From Amylostereum areolatum (lineage: Eukaryota; Basidiomycota; Agaricomycetes; Russulales; Stereaceae), in contig SAXG01000024.1 in assembly GCA_012932865.1 (NCBI GenBank), positions 1-64,000 of the forward strand: a DNA stretch of 64,000 bases, read 5' to 3'. The notes under the pieces were generated by a model. It searched no databases. It was not told the DNA's origin and worked only from the letters and a program-made list of their open reading frames with translations. Every line of letters starts with the position of its first letter. The first letter of the stretch is position 1. Both the position numbers and the translations under genes were made by a program. Of this stretch, positions 47,335 to 59,292 are shown one piece after another.

Positions 47335-50223
47335 GTCGCGATGGCATGGATCCGTGCGCGTCTGGTGCTCATACGTGTTGGGGTGAAAGGGGGGGGGTGC
47401 ACAAGTCAGCATGCTGGAACAGAAAAGGGCGCGAATCACGCACCTGTACTCGCCCGCTCTCCCGACCTGCACCCGTCCGGTCTCCCTCGAAGACTTGGGC
47501 TTTGGACTTGCTCTTCCAAGGGTCCCGAATCCCGGTGTTGATCGGTGTTGACGCGCGGGGGTGTCGGCTCGTCGGTCGAGGCAGCACTTGGCCAGTGCGA
47601 GAAGCGGACGGAGCTTGCGGTCACGGTGACAAACGTCACGCTGCCCGCGAGCATATAAACCGGTGTTCTCCGAGCTTGTGTGCCCCCAGCTTTCTTCTCC
47701 CTTTCCATCAGCAAAAGTGCATGAAACTTGTATTCCGGTACAATGTCATTGTACCCTGCTACAAGTCCTAAATAAGCTACAATTTTCAGATAAGCTACAA
47801 TTTTCCTCGGAAAGCTACAGAGGAATGTGTATGACCCCCGGGTTAGCTTTAAAGGCTTGTAAGCTGATTGTAAGCTGAATGTAAGCCAAATGTAAGACAG
47901 GAAAAACTGGGTAGAATCACCGAAGAACACCCTCGCGCGCGCGGAAGACACTGATTGCATTCCGTTGTAATCCGAAACACTTATTGTAGCACATTCTAGG
48001 CTGTGTATATGATTGCAATCAAATGGAATTGATACGAAGCGATCCCAACAGCCAATACAGATGTGTTTGACAGGTTACGAAGGAACTCAGGTACATGAGG
48101 CAGCGACAGCCCGAGAAGCGAACAGGGATAAGCCATATAAGACGAGCGAGGGACGACGGGGAAGAGATACTCGTAACGTAGGAGAGGTTGTGAGCGGAGA
48201 GCAAAGCGCCAGAGAGAAGAATGATATGCATACATTGCTAGTCGCCTTCCGTTCCCGCTTATCCTGCTTCACTGTCTCTCCCTTCGTCACTCGCTCGTTA
48301 CTCTTCATTGTATCCTGTTTGCAATTTTTCAATACAGGCAGGGGGCGTACCTTAAGATGTTGCAGCGGTTGTCAGTGCATGGACGGTGGGACAGAGACGG
48401 CCCTGTGTCGAAGATTTGACAGGGCCTGAGAACATGAGTGTATGCGCATATATGCACAAACGGGGACGGACGACGAAGGTTCCGACAATGCAATCAGAGC
48501 CAACTTGGTTTTTTGCATGGACATGTGGATTGCCTTCGCGCAAAGGTCAGCCAAATTGGGGTCATGAAAAAAGACTACATGCAAGCTCTTCCCTGCCAAT
48601 GCAATTTTGGTGTGGGCTCGCCGGCATCAGTGAGACTTCATTCGTTGCCGCCAATCGTCTCATTGTCGCTGGTGGAGTATAAGCCAAGTTGGAGGTAGAA
48701 TCAGAGTAACTGAAACTACTAACCATTCTAGGCCTGTTTGTTTGCGGCCACAGCGGCTGGAGAAGGAGCCAAGAGGGACCGAGTGGTGCATATATGCATA
48801 AGGGGAATGGGAAATGGAACAGGAGATGGGAGACAGGAGAAGGGAGATAGGAAAGGGAATGGGGGATGGGGAATGGGGCCATGGGAAATGGGACGGGGGA
48901 TGGGGGATGGGGCCCTGGGGAATGGGACAGGGGATGGGGGACGGGAGATGGGAAGAGGAATGCGGATGCGAAAGGACGACGTGTCGCGCAGAGATGGTCT
49001 GTCGGAGATTAGTCCCACGGTTATGTCACGTGGGGGTGCGAGCCCATGTTGACGAGACAAGTCTGCGGCATAGTTCAAGTCGAACTTAAAGCTTGAAGCT
49101 TGAAGCTTGAAGTCGGATTCAGATTCAGTAATAGCTACATCAAGAATACAACATGATACGGAAGTAAACGGAGGGTACACCGACCTGCAAGAGAATGCAA
49201 GAGATTTGGGAAGTGGGTACGACACCACAAGGCTCGATTCGGTGCTACAATTCTGGGCCGAAACCTTGTCGGGGTTACAAGAGCTACAAGTTATCAGCAC
49301 TTTTGCTGATGTCCTTCCCTTTACCTCTTCCCTTGCCGTCATCTCCCCTTCGTCAACATTTGACCCACTTCGGGGCAGCTGTCTGTTCCGAATCGGCGAT
49401 CACTGTGTCTGGGTCTGGGCTGTAGCGGGTTCTCATTTGCTAGTGATGTAATAGTATATTAGCTTACTGTGCTTATGTAATGAAAATGTCAACTTGTTCC
49501 CTTTCTTTCTTTTCGCTTTGAAAGCTGTTTGATAAGAAGGATAACCATCAAATAAACTGATTGTTGGGGAACATTCATAACATATAATTACTCTTAATTA
49601 CTGTGGCTGCTTGCCTGCCTCTCTCTAGGGGCATTTGGGACGGTAATTGAAGGTAATTGAATCAATAACAAGTAACTGTGCTCAAGTAAAAAAAATAACT
49701 CAGGCTGACCTACGTAATTTGCTGTAATTACCAACTTCCAGTAACTGACGGTAACTGACAGTAACTGAGCACAATTACAGTCAATTACCTTCAATAACTA
49801 GGGGGTAGGATCCCTGATGATGTAGTCGTCCAGAAAAGAGACCGCGCGCTCACTGATGACTTTGGCTTTCCATCGTCTCCTTTTGAGCCTCAGAATCCCC
49901 CACCCTCTGCTCTTCAGGTATATGCACCATTGATTCGCGCTCTACTACTCGTAGAAACACGGCGTGAAGCCTGAGCCTGGCAAGTCACCGGCGGAACAGT
50001 GGTCAGTCACACGTTCCACATACTACGTGATAACCCTTAAACTAGTTCACCTCTTTCAGGGTAGAATGTTCTTCATCGCCTTTTACTGGTAGAAGGAAAT
50101 GTAATCAAAGCAGATGGCGAGGCGTAGGATGGATGTAAGGGCCTGAAGCAGGACTGTGGGGAGCCTGAGAGCACCGTGACATCGCGTCGCGAGGACGCGC
50201 GACTGTGACACGAGTTACTTACA
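47335..50223 (-). repeat. right arm of the large inverted duplication
   Basis: Reverse complement of 2751-6462. It keeps the empty sites of both Tc1-like insertions: a single TA near 49453 for the 549 bp element, and TA at 50222-50223 followed outward by CACCGTCAC for the large transposon. It lacks the 280 bp block at 4149-4428. The C-rich tract at 48795-48965 differs in unit number from its partner. No supported gene. Confidence 0.85.
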
Positions 50224-51059
50224 CCGTCACTTTCGTAATAGACAAGTTGTTATTTCAGCCGGTGCATGTAAGTCTACAGTGCAATAAGCTGGTAACAAGT
50301 AAGCAAAGCATGTGGAACGAATTGACTGCTCAGTGCATCTAGTACGCGACCGTTTATCGCAATCTCCCGGTAGGATAAGATCGCACTGGCACGACTCACG
50401 ACTCGGAATCAGCGTCGAAGTCGGAATCCACCGCCTGACGATACACTCCTACGGTGCTGAAATCGCTGACCTGCATATCATGGGCAATACGGCCATAGCA
50501 GCAGGTACCGGCGACAGCGCGTCACCTGCAGAGTGACTCTCGGTGGAACTTCAATTACCGGTTTGGAGATCGAGTCAGTACTACGGTACTTTCCACTTCT
50601 ACTTACATCACCGCTAACTCCACGGCGACGCACGGCCCTATCAAGCCACAGAGCTCGAAGCACGTATCCTGCGTTCAACTGTTGTCAACCTGGATCATCC
50701 CCTTGTTCACGAAACGGAATGCTGGCGTGAAACATTAGTCATCGCATCGTCAATAAGGTCGAATTTCACTCACGAATCCACGATCCTATCCAGCGTTACT
50801 ATGTACACTGTCATGAATATGAGAGGACGCCCTGTCAATATCCAAGGAGGTTTGTATACATTCAAGATGATATGCATACTTGTCTGCGTCGTTTTAGGAA
50901 GATGGCGATGACTCTAAACAGACGCTACGCAGTTGGGAACGAATTCCCATGCGACCGGCACGGGCCACGGGGGACGACGGGTAGGCTGGCCAGCAAGATT
51001 CGAGTCATGACGAGAACGTGGTCCCGAGATGTGCCTTAGCTGTAGTGGCATGCCTTGGA
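50224..51059. other. intergenic, no recognised gene
   Basis: Unique-looking sequence between the right arm and the peroxygenase promoter. Open frames of 60-75 codons at 50312 and 50533 show no known motif or credible exon structure. Confidence 0.5.
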
Positions 51060-51071
51060 AAGATATAAATT
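51060..51071 (+). promoter_or_regulatory. TATA-like promoter of the peroxygenase gene
   Basis: AGATATAAATTG lies 33-44 bp before the proposed ATG at 51104, suiting a short 5' UTR. Confidence 0.4.
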
Positions 51072-51103
51072 GTGAGCCCTCAAGGCCTCAACGTCAACGT
51101 TCA

Positions 51104-51968
51104 ATGAAATTCTTCACCTCTACCATGCACTTTACCACGGGCGGCGACATAGCTAAAAGGCGAGCCATATTCTCTTGTCAGTTCAGCGGCGAGATCCTAA
51201 TCCAGCGACGCACCTTACAGTATATCATCTTTATCTCGCCCGCCTTGCCCTCACTCGCCCGCCCGCCCAGCCCTCCCGCCTTCGGAAACTCACCAATACA
51301 TCCCGCCTACGTCTCAAGACAGCCGCTGTCCTTGTCCGGCCCTCAACACTCTCGCCAACCATGGCTACCTCCCGCGCTCCGGACGCAACATCACACCATC
51401 TGCCCTAGCCTCCGCTCTCCATCTCGCTTTCGGTCTGACCCACGCCCTGGCCTACTTTCTCGCCTACGTCGGATTCTTCATCCAACTCGGCGCACATCCT
51501 TTTGGACCTCGGGAGGTATCTCTGGACGATTTCGCGAGGCACGGACGCATCGAACACGACGCGTCCCTCGTGCACGCCGATGCCGGAAAGGACGTGTTGT
51601 ACGCGCCGTCTAATGTCGACAGGGACATGCTGGCAAATTTTTTGGAGGGCCCGAAGGAGGGGAAAAGAATCTCGTTAGAGGACGTCGCCCGGGCACGCGT
51701 GTTTCGAGAGCACGAGAGTGGACAGCTCGACAGCCTGCACGGCGTCATCGCCCGAGGGGAGATGGCGTTGGTACTTGGCCTCTTCGGATCGAAACCGGCC
51801 AAGGGCGAACTCGTTGGAGACATTCCCGTGGAGCTGCTGGAAGAATGGTGGACCGAGGAACGGTTCCCCGAGGGTTGGGCGCCAGGGAGGAAGCAAGGGT
51901 TGGTAAAGACCGTAAGGACTTCGGCGGCTATGGCAAGTGCGATGAGGAGATTGAGGAATGGAGCGTGA
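51104..51968 (+). CDS. short heme-thiolate peroxygenase (unspecific peroxygenase/chloroperoxidase family)
   Basis: Proposed exons 51104-51176 and 51271-51968 (intron 94 nt, GTCAGT...CCCAG), giving 256 aa, the usual size of short-type fungal peroxygenases. These enzymes use H2O2 and a Cys-ligated heme to oxygenate or halogenate organic substrates. Seen: HQYIPPTSQDSRCPCPALN with the PCP proximal Cys near residue 46, then LANHGYLPRSGRNITPSAL, a hydrophobic helix, RIEHDASL (EHD-x-S motif, residues 119-123), and a second acid/His cluster REHES (171-174). The C-terminus includes ELLEEWWTEERFPEGWAP. Exon 2 is certain; the first exon is inferred from frame and splice signals. No signal peptide is evident in this model, so either the protein is intracellular or the start is wrong. 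Confidence 0.82.
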
Positions 51969-53653
51969 TATATGTTTGTAATTGGTCGAGATTCAGTGAT
52001 CTGTGGACGTTTATTTACATGGAGATTCGGTGATACCAATCAATGTCGACTCGCGCGGAGAATAATAGTAATATTTACCTATGGACAGTTTGGTTTTATG
52101 CCTTTCAGAGGAGGGGGGCGTTGTGTTGCGAACCGTCACGTCGTTGTCGCGACGGCGCGGTCGGGCAATGATACCAGTAGCAACATCATCTCCCTACAAT
52201 GTTCATTACAACTAGTCCAGATCAATCACGATCGCACCTTTGGTCCACGAAGACTCATTATTCCATACTGTCCGCAGGGACGATGAGGTTTTGAATGCCG
52301 AGCCCTGATAGAGGCACAGAACTTGAGACAGCGTCAGTCAGTATGCCCGCAACGATGCGTATGACAACGATACGTACCCACACCGCCGATAATTTTCGAT
52401 CTCGAAAACCTGATATCTTGGTTCGGTCATCAAAAGCTCAATTCAATCTTTCACGGCAGCAGGCAGCAGCATAGGAAGACGGGCCTATACGATGCTTGAT
52501 GGGTGCAAAGGCACTGGGTTCCGCACGTTGGGTTCCGCACGTCGCGGTCAGTCTTCAGAGGAGAACTGCGTTCCGACGATAGGAATGTGAGAATTTATAG
52601 CATTAGAGAAGGAAGCCACATACGCAACTTCAGAAGCCACCCTCATGCTTAGTGGATTGGAACTATGGTTGGCTCTCTACTCCAGTCTCCGAGACGTCGC
52701 CCCAGGAACTTTTCCAACTGTCTCGGACGAGTCAGCCTTGCCCAGCCGGAGCGATACAGTATCTGTAGGTTGCAGAAGAGCGAAAGTGGGCGTATTTCAT
52801 GTATATTATCCGTATTATCCATGAATTTGCGCGATAGATGCGCTGTAGAGGAGAAGAGAGGGGATAACGGTGGTTAAAGTCGAGCCAGTGCGGTGAACCG
52901 GGACTCGACGCGAAGACCATGTCCGGCACTTGCCGATACGGCTCTTTTCCAACCACCACCGTCGCCAACGACCACACCTTTTTCTTACTCCACATACTCA
53001 ACTCTTCGTTGTCGCAACAACTCGCGCGGTATAATCCATCACATTCCATCTTTCTGTCTACGACCACCCTACATCAGATATCCGATGCCGTGGCCTTTCG
53101 ACGAGGTCACGAGAAATTCTGCGCGTGGAACGGAGGCACTTCAGCGTATCGAGCGAACAGAGCGAGATGGAAAGGACGATCATTGGCAATGTATGGATGG
53201 CTTTATGGGTGGGGGGCCGTGTCTCAGGTGAACAGGATACTTCGGAAGATGATCTGCGTGTAACCTGTGCGTATCTCCTCCATGTCTCTTTCTATAATGG
53301 GCCTGACTCCGAGTCCGTCGTTTTGCAGAGTATCCGTGTACATACATTGACGCTATGCAAGCACGGTCCTCCAATTGCCAGAGCATGTCCCCGAATTTGC
53401 ACTCCTCCGCTCCAGATTAAATATCCTCAGGCGTCGGCGGGCGAGACACGAAATACATTCCCCAAAAGCGCTTCCCCCGAAGATGATAAGGTATGACTTA
53501 CTTTTGGGCAAGAGTATGTGAAAACTCATGTCTATATCTAGCGATGTTAGCTCTCGAGGGACGGTCTCATGACCTAGGCTTACAGCTATAAGACAACTCG
53601 CAACGCCTTTCCTTCCGGCCATCCTCCTCTGGACACTTCTCTCAGGACCATTC
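51969..53653. other. intergenic, no recognised gene
   Basis: 1.7 kb between the peroxygenase and the GMC gene. Several overlapping frames of 60-125 codons occur on both strands, but none shows family motifs. The last ~150 bp has splice-like signals and a hydrophobic in-frame stretch (TPFLPAILLWTLLSGPF) before the GMC start but no upstream Met, so it is taken as 5' UTR. Confidence 0.5.
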
Positions 53654-56316
53654 ATGTCGACAACCCTCGGCGCGGAGTACGATATCATTATCACTGGAGG
53701 TACGTCATAGGCACCGAATCTGCACCTTCACATTCTTATCGTCTCACAGGTGGCGCGTGTGGGTGCGTCGTCGCAGGCCGCCTGGCAGCAGCAAGCCCTG
53801 CGCTCAAGATTCTCATCCTCGAAGCTGGACCTGGGACCCAGGACCTTCCCCAGCACGTCCAACCTGCACGCTACCTTCACCACCTCCGTTCCACCACCTC
53901 AACCATCCGGTTTCACCAAGAACCCCCTTCGACCGCCCTCGGCGGCCGCGCCAATGTCGTAGCCTGTGGTCAATGTCTCGGCGGAGGTTCCAGCGTCAAC
54001 TGTGCGTCATTTCGTCCTATTTTTTTCTCACGCAAAGGCTGATAAGGCTCCCCTATCTAGTCATGACCTATACTCGTGCCAGTGCGTCCGATTATGATGC
54101 CTGGGAAACTGTGTACAAGAACCCGGGGTGGGGCTCTAAGGACCTCATCCCGCTCCTTGAGAAAGTAAGTCCGGTCTTTGCGTCGTACTTTTAACGATAT
54201 TCATCCACCAAGTTAGTCGGAAACGTACCAAGTGAAGGAAGGCGCGAAGACGCACGGCTATAACGGTCCTCTCAAGGTGTCTTATGGCGGCGCTCTCACG
54301 AACCTGGGACAGCAATTCCTTGACACTGCGAAGACGTTTGACCCACGCCGCGACGGTGGAGGAGATACCGATCCGAACGACACGGTCTCGGTGAACAAGT
54401 ACGGGGTGAGTATATGCTCTATCGCCAAACCGTAATGGCTCATGCAGAGTGTCCTTAGAGATGGCAGATGTACGCCTCTTCCCAGCGTACAGTTCCGCGC
54501 TAATATAGTCCTTGGGTTTCCAAGGTGGATTGACGGGAGGACAGGACGTCGCTCCGACGTTCCTCACCATTTCATTTACAACCAGTCGTCGAACACCAAC
54601 CTTCAGTACGCGATGGGGGTCCATGTGAAGCGTCTCACATTTGAGTAAGTTGCTTCATTATCACCATTCGCCGTTTATACTGATGACGCACTTGTAGAGG
54701 CAACCGTGCGACAGGCGTCGAGTTCATTTGGAATTTACCCATCCGCCCAGGAGCCGACCGCGAAGTGCACTCTATTCGTGCGCGTCGCATGGTGCTTGTG
54801 TCCGCCGGCGCGTTCGGGTCCCCAGGTATCTTGGAGCGATCGGGGATCGGGAGTCCGGACGTTTTGCGTCGAGTCGATATCCCTGTGAAGGTGGATCTTC
54901 CAGGCGTCGGCGAAGGTTATCGAGGTGTGTAATCATGTCCTTCTCCTTTGGCTGTAGCTGACTGACTCGTTGTTTTAGATCACAACCTTATATTCACATC
55001 TTACAAGGCGGCGGAAGAAGCGGAAACCTTGGACGCGATTGTGCGGGGCGATCCTGTGGCTCTCCATGGTACGACTGTCTCCATTTCGTTCCCTCGACCG
55101 CTTCTGACCTTTCCCTTAGATGAGACGGAAGCGTGGCTCAAGACCGGGGGAGGATTGATGGCGCACACGTAAATGCCTACGCCCCAGTTCTATGCCATAA
55201 GCTGACAATCGCTCACAGTGGTATCGACGGTGGTATCAAGCTTCGCCCTTTCGACGACGAAGTTCCGGCCCTTGGATCCGCGTTCAAGAAAGTTTGGGAC
55301 ACCTTCTATGCACCGGCGCCGGACAAGCCTCTGATGTGGATCGCCAACAACTCAATGTCAGTTCATTTGTATTGGCTACTATACGCGCACCAGGTTCACT
55401 ATACTAATTTCGACCTTACATAGGCTCGCAGTCGTCGAACCTGACGCCAGCGTGTTCCCGTTCGAGAAATATTACAGCATGGAATACTTCACCGTGCGTA
55501 TGTACTCCCGCTGCTAGATAGTACCCCCATCTGACCGACCGTTGTGTCCACCAGTTGTACCCGATCGCTCGGGGGCACGTTCACATCGCCGACGGCCAGG
55601 ACCCTTCGGGACCTTTGGACTTCCGCTCGGGGTTCCTTGAATCGTTTGTCGAATGTTTGCTTTCGTCCTCTCCCCAACCCTAACCCTAGTTTTGGCATCT
55701 AGCATGGCCGACGTAACGCCTCTCGTCTGGGCGTACAAGTACACTCGCGAGATCGCGCGGCGCATGCCGTTCTTCCGAGGCGAGGTCGCGCTCCTGCACC
55801 CCTCGTTCTCGGTGGACAGCGAGGCGAAGGTCATCGTTTCCTCGGACGGGCCAGTCGCCATGGACGTATCGAAGATCATGTATACGGAGGACGACGACAT
55901 CGCTGTAGAGCGGCACGTTAGGGAAAATGGTGAGTCCTTTTCGTTGCCTGAGCCGGGATGACGTTCATGGGTTTCTTTAAAGTGTCGACGACATGGCATT
56001 CGGCAAGTGGCTGGGTAGTAATCGTCCCCGTTGGATGCTCATGATCCATGATTAGCTCGGCACCTGCGCGATGAAGCCCCGTGCGGAAGGCGGCGTCGTC
56101 GACCCGAGACTGAACGTCTACGACGTCACCAACCTCAAGGTCGCGGGTGTGTTTTCGTTTCCCTGTTCGCTATGAAGGCTGGCGTACTCAGCGACCTTGA
56201 TAGACATGTCCATCGCACCGGGGAATGTTGGCGCAAACACGTACTCGTCGGCCGTCGTCATCGGGGAGAAGGCCGCGCTCATCATCGCGGAGGAGCTGGG
56301 TATTGACTGTGTCTGA
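53654..56316 (+). CDS. GMC oxidoreductase, alcohol (methanol) oxidase-like, 16 exons, 610 aa
   Basis: FAD enzyme oxidising alcohols to aldehydes with release of H2O2; closest in pattern to fungal alcohol oxidases (AA3_3). Exons: 53654-53699, 53750-54001, 54061-54164, 54217-54405, 54459-54486, 54545-54644, 54698-54924, 54979-55068, 55120-55168, 55219-55356, 55424-55493, 55555-55643, 55703-55929, 55983-56002, 56056-56146, 56204-56316. All phases agree. Motifs: FAD-binding GGGARGCVVAGRL near residue 15, LILEAGPGTQDLPQHV, CGQCLGGGSSVNFMTYTRA, HHFIYNQSS, SAGAFGSPGILERSGIG, and active-site His in TWHSLGTCAMKP (~542) with Asn in PGNVGANTY (~585). Intron 14 is GC-AG (GCAAGT). Exons 5 and 14 are only 28 and 20 nt. 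The start at MSTTLGAEYD fits intracellular alcohol oxidases; no PTS1 tripeptide is seen at the end (ELGIDCV). Confidence 0.92.
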
Positions 56317-57203
56317 GCGGACGTTCAAGTTCTCCCCAGAGTGTGACAACCCATCAATGTAGTTTGCTGTGAATGTGCATATATCGAATGTACATACGTT
56401 TCACCGCATTTGTATTACTTACAACATGCAGGACTGTTTTATTCGCTGGAAAGAGCGGGAGGCGAGAGGAAGGGCGACGCGCCGCGTCGGGAGGGATTGA
56501 GTCCTATCTTCGACGAGGGCGTCGATGGCGAGAAGCTCGTCGCCGTCCGAAGAGAAGACGTCAATGCGTCAATGTCGGTTGGGCGGGGAATTACTATCTC
56601 GAGGAAGCGATGGACATTCGTTGCGAGTTCGAGGATCCGGAGTACGTTCTGTTGGTAGAGACGGGGAGGTTACCATGTACTTACTGAAATCATGAATCGA
56701 AAGTGTACGCTGTGCCACGTACTGGGCCGAACTTGGTAAGGATTCTTTGAAGCGACAACGAACCTGCAACGAACTGCACTTCAAGGCCTCGTCGACCTCG
56801 TCCTTTGTTGATGGGATCATTGGGATGGGAAGGCGGCCTGAATTTCCGCATGCATAATGAAAGTCCCTAGTCTCCGTGGTTGACAGTGACGAACCAACGT
56901 CGACCAACACGAGAACACAATTAACCGACGACTTGCCAATGCATATACTTAGCTTATCCGGGTTCACGCGGGAGTTATAATGGTCAACGCATTCATTCGT
57001 CGCAGGAAAACTAAGGTAAAGTGTCGTAATGGAAAACCCTCGCTTCGAAAACCTAACCGCAAAAAGCCCAAGAAAAAGAACGTCAGGCCGTTCATGAAGT
57101 CCTACAGTCCAGATGCACCCGCGCAACGCCGGCGAAGCGCGGGGCAAAGTCGTAAACGTCGAGTCGTAAAAGGGGGGGACATAAGAGGGGGGTCATCATG
57201 GAT
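56317..57203. other. intergenic between convergent genes
   Basis: Contains the 3' ends of the GMC gene (plus) and the repeat protein gene (minus). A 104-codon frame at 56373 and a 192-codon frame on the opposite strand (57147-56569) overlap; neither has a recognisable domain or splice support. Confidence 0.5.
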
Positions 57204-58668
57204 TTACTCGACATCGGAGCTGGAGTAGGTGCCGAGGGTCTGGAGGAGCTGGAGCGCGGGGATGAGCTCGTCGAGGGTCAAGCCGCTCCTGAAACGCAAT
57301 ACACAGACGTTAGTGGGAACGACGAACAAGAGAAAGGAGGCGACGTACGGGAGGATAATGGAAGACTCCTGGCGGCTGAGGATCTGACCCGTGACGTAGC
57401 TTGCACCAGCACCGGCCAGCGCCGCCGCACCTGCCTTGACAGCGGGAGGGAAACGGGCGTCGAGCTCCTCGCGGGAAAGGAGGTTGCTTGCCACCGAGCC
57501 AGCGACGCCTGAAGCGACGCCACCGGCAACGGCAGCGCCGACGGCCTTGACCGCAGGGGGGAAGCGGGCCTCGAGCTCCTCACGCGACAGGAGGTTGGAG
57601 GCGACGGAGCCTGCGACGCCAGAGGCGACACCGCCAGCGACGGCGGCACCAACGGCCTTGACGGCAGGAGGGAAACGCGCCTCGAACTCTTCACGAGACA
57701 GGAGGTTGCTTGCCACCGAGCCAGCGACACCCGAAGCAACGCCACCGGCGACGGCGGCGCCGACAGCCTTAACAGCGGGGGGGAAACGGGCCTCGAGCTC
57801 TTCACGGCTGAGGATCTGGCCAGTGACGTAGCTCGCACCTGCACCAGCGAGCGCGGCCGCACCTGCCTTGACGGCGGGGGGGAAACGGGCGTCAAGCTCC
57901 TCTCGGGAAAGGAGGTTACTTGCGACCGAGCCTGCAACACCTGAAGCGACGCCACCAGCGACGGCAGCGCCGACGGCCTTCACGGCAGGGGGGAAGCGGG
58001 CGTCGAGCTCCTCGCGGCTGAGGATCTGGCCGGTGACGTAGCTTGCACCTGCGCCAGCGAGCGCCGCCGCACCCGCCTTGACAGCCGGGGGGAAACGGGC
58101 CTCGTATTCCTCGCGGGACAGGAGGTTCGAGGCGACGGAGCCTGCGACGCCAGATGCGACACCACCGGCGACGGCGGCACCGACAGCCTTCACGGCGGGG
58201 GGGAAACGGGTTTCGTACGGGCCCGCGGTGTAGAAAGGCTGCTCGCGGGACAAGAGCGCGGCGGCGCCAGCCTTGATGGCAGGCGCGAAACGGGCCTCGT
58301 ACTCCTCACGGGACAGGAGGTTCGAGGCGACGGAGCCGGCCACACCGGACGCGACACCACCAGCAACGGCGGCGCCGACAGCCTTGACGGCGGGAGGGAA
58401 ACGCGCCTCCATCTCTTCGCGGGAAAGGAGGTTGGAGGCCACAGAGCCAGCGACACCGGATGCGACGCCACCAGCGACGGCAGCGCCTACGGCCTTAACG
58501 GCGGGAGGGAAGCGAGCTTCGTTCCTAGAGGAGCGGAGGCACGATCAGGATATGCAGACAGGGTCGGGCAAAAACAAGAACGCACTTGTAAACGGGGGCA
58601 GCGAACGCGGGAGCGATCTGGGCAGCGACGAGGGTGGCGGCAAGAACGTTGGCGGAGGAGGTGCGCAT
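57204..58668 (-). CDS. secreted tandem-repeat protein with glycine-zipper-like units, 447 aa
   Basis: Exons 58668-58586, 58524-57349 and 57288-57204, with introns of 61 nt (GTGCGT...CTAG) and 60 nt (GTACGT, CTAAC, TTTCAG). Both splice in phase. Residues 1-23 form a signal peptide (RTSSANVLAATLVAAQ, IAPAFA-A). The mature protein is 11 imperfect repeats of two kinds: seven A units of 37 aa (EARFPPAVKAVGAAVAGG, then VASGVAGSVASNLLSRE) and four B units of 33 aa (ARFPPAVKAGAAALAGAG, then ASYVTGQILSRE), one B unit truncated. Each unit joins a charged SREE-x-EARFPP linker to a small-residue hydrophobic segment with repeated G-x-x-x-G spacing. The tail is acidic (GLTLDELIPALQ ... SSSDVE). No Kex2 KR/RR site lies between units. 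Function unknown; a wall, coat or membrane-interacting protein is a guess. A TATA box lies upstream. Confidence 0.85.
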
Positions 58669-58875
58669 GATGATAGAGTAAATGGGGTTGAAGATGACGA
58701 AGGGGATAGGATCGACGATTAGAGAGATTGAAGGAAGGACGTGATAGGACTCGTGAAACGGATAAACCCAAGAGAAAAGATGAAGAGAGGAAGAAGAAGC
58801 GAGGTTACCAGCACCTGCAGACGAATGAGTGAGTGAGTTGCGAAGACTGGAGAAAAAAGAGCGTACGGTCGTCCG

Positions 58876-58883
58876 TATTTATA
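58876..58883 (-). promoter_or_regulatory. TATA box of the repeat-protein gene
   Basis: TATAAATA on the minus strand, ~210 bp before the ATG, followed by a pyrimidine-rich leader (CTCTTTTTTCTCC...TCTTCTTCCTC) typical of highly expressed fungal genes. Confidence 0.55.
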
Positions 58884-59292
58884 CGTCGGAGCGGCCTGGC
58901 GGGATGTGCCCGCCGCCGCGTGGTCGGCAGCAGTCGGGGTCAATCGGGACGCGCGGTGCGGCGGGTGGGGATTGGCTAGCTGAATTTGCATAGCCCAAAT
59001 GCTGATGCCAAGCTCCACAACGGAGGGCAGCAGGCAGCAGGACCCCTGAAACGCCCGCCAGAGGTCCGATCCGCTAGGGGGGCTTTCCCCCGGGTTCCGC
59101 AGCAGCTCGAAAGGGTCGTTCGACCCCGGGTCGCGTCCTCGGACCTCCACCAAAGGTTGGTCTAACCCCGGACCTGTCCTCAGACCTCATAGATAGCGAA
59201 CCGTGTATGTATTGTAGGTTCATAATGCGACTGGGTACTCTAAAATGTTATGGATGTAACTAGGGTAAAGTATGGGGGGAAGTGTACCATAT
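58884..59292. other. intergenic upstream of the repeat-protein gene
   Basis: GC-rich with short imperfect repeats around 59050-59190 (GGTC...GACCCCGG and GACCTC motifs). No gene seen. It also holds the 3' end of the next minus-strand gene. Confidence 0.45.

Noticed and set aside
50312..50730. Two short plus-strand frames after the right arm
   Set aside because: No Kozak, intron or domain support, and no similarity recognised.
55675..55693. Telomere-like CCAACCCTAACCCTAG
   Set aside because: Only about two units, inside an intron of the GMC gene; a similar single motif occurs in the spacers. Not evidence of a telomere.
57436..58722. Plus-strand repetitive frames opposite the repeat-protein gene
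   Set aside because: Antisense shadow of the tandem repeats; the minus strand has the signal peptide and splice sites.
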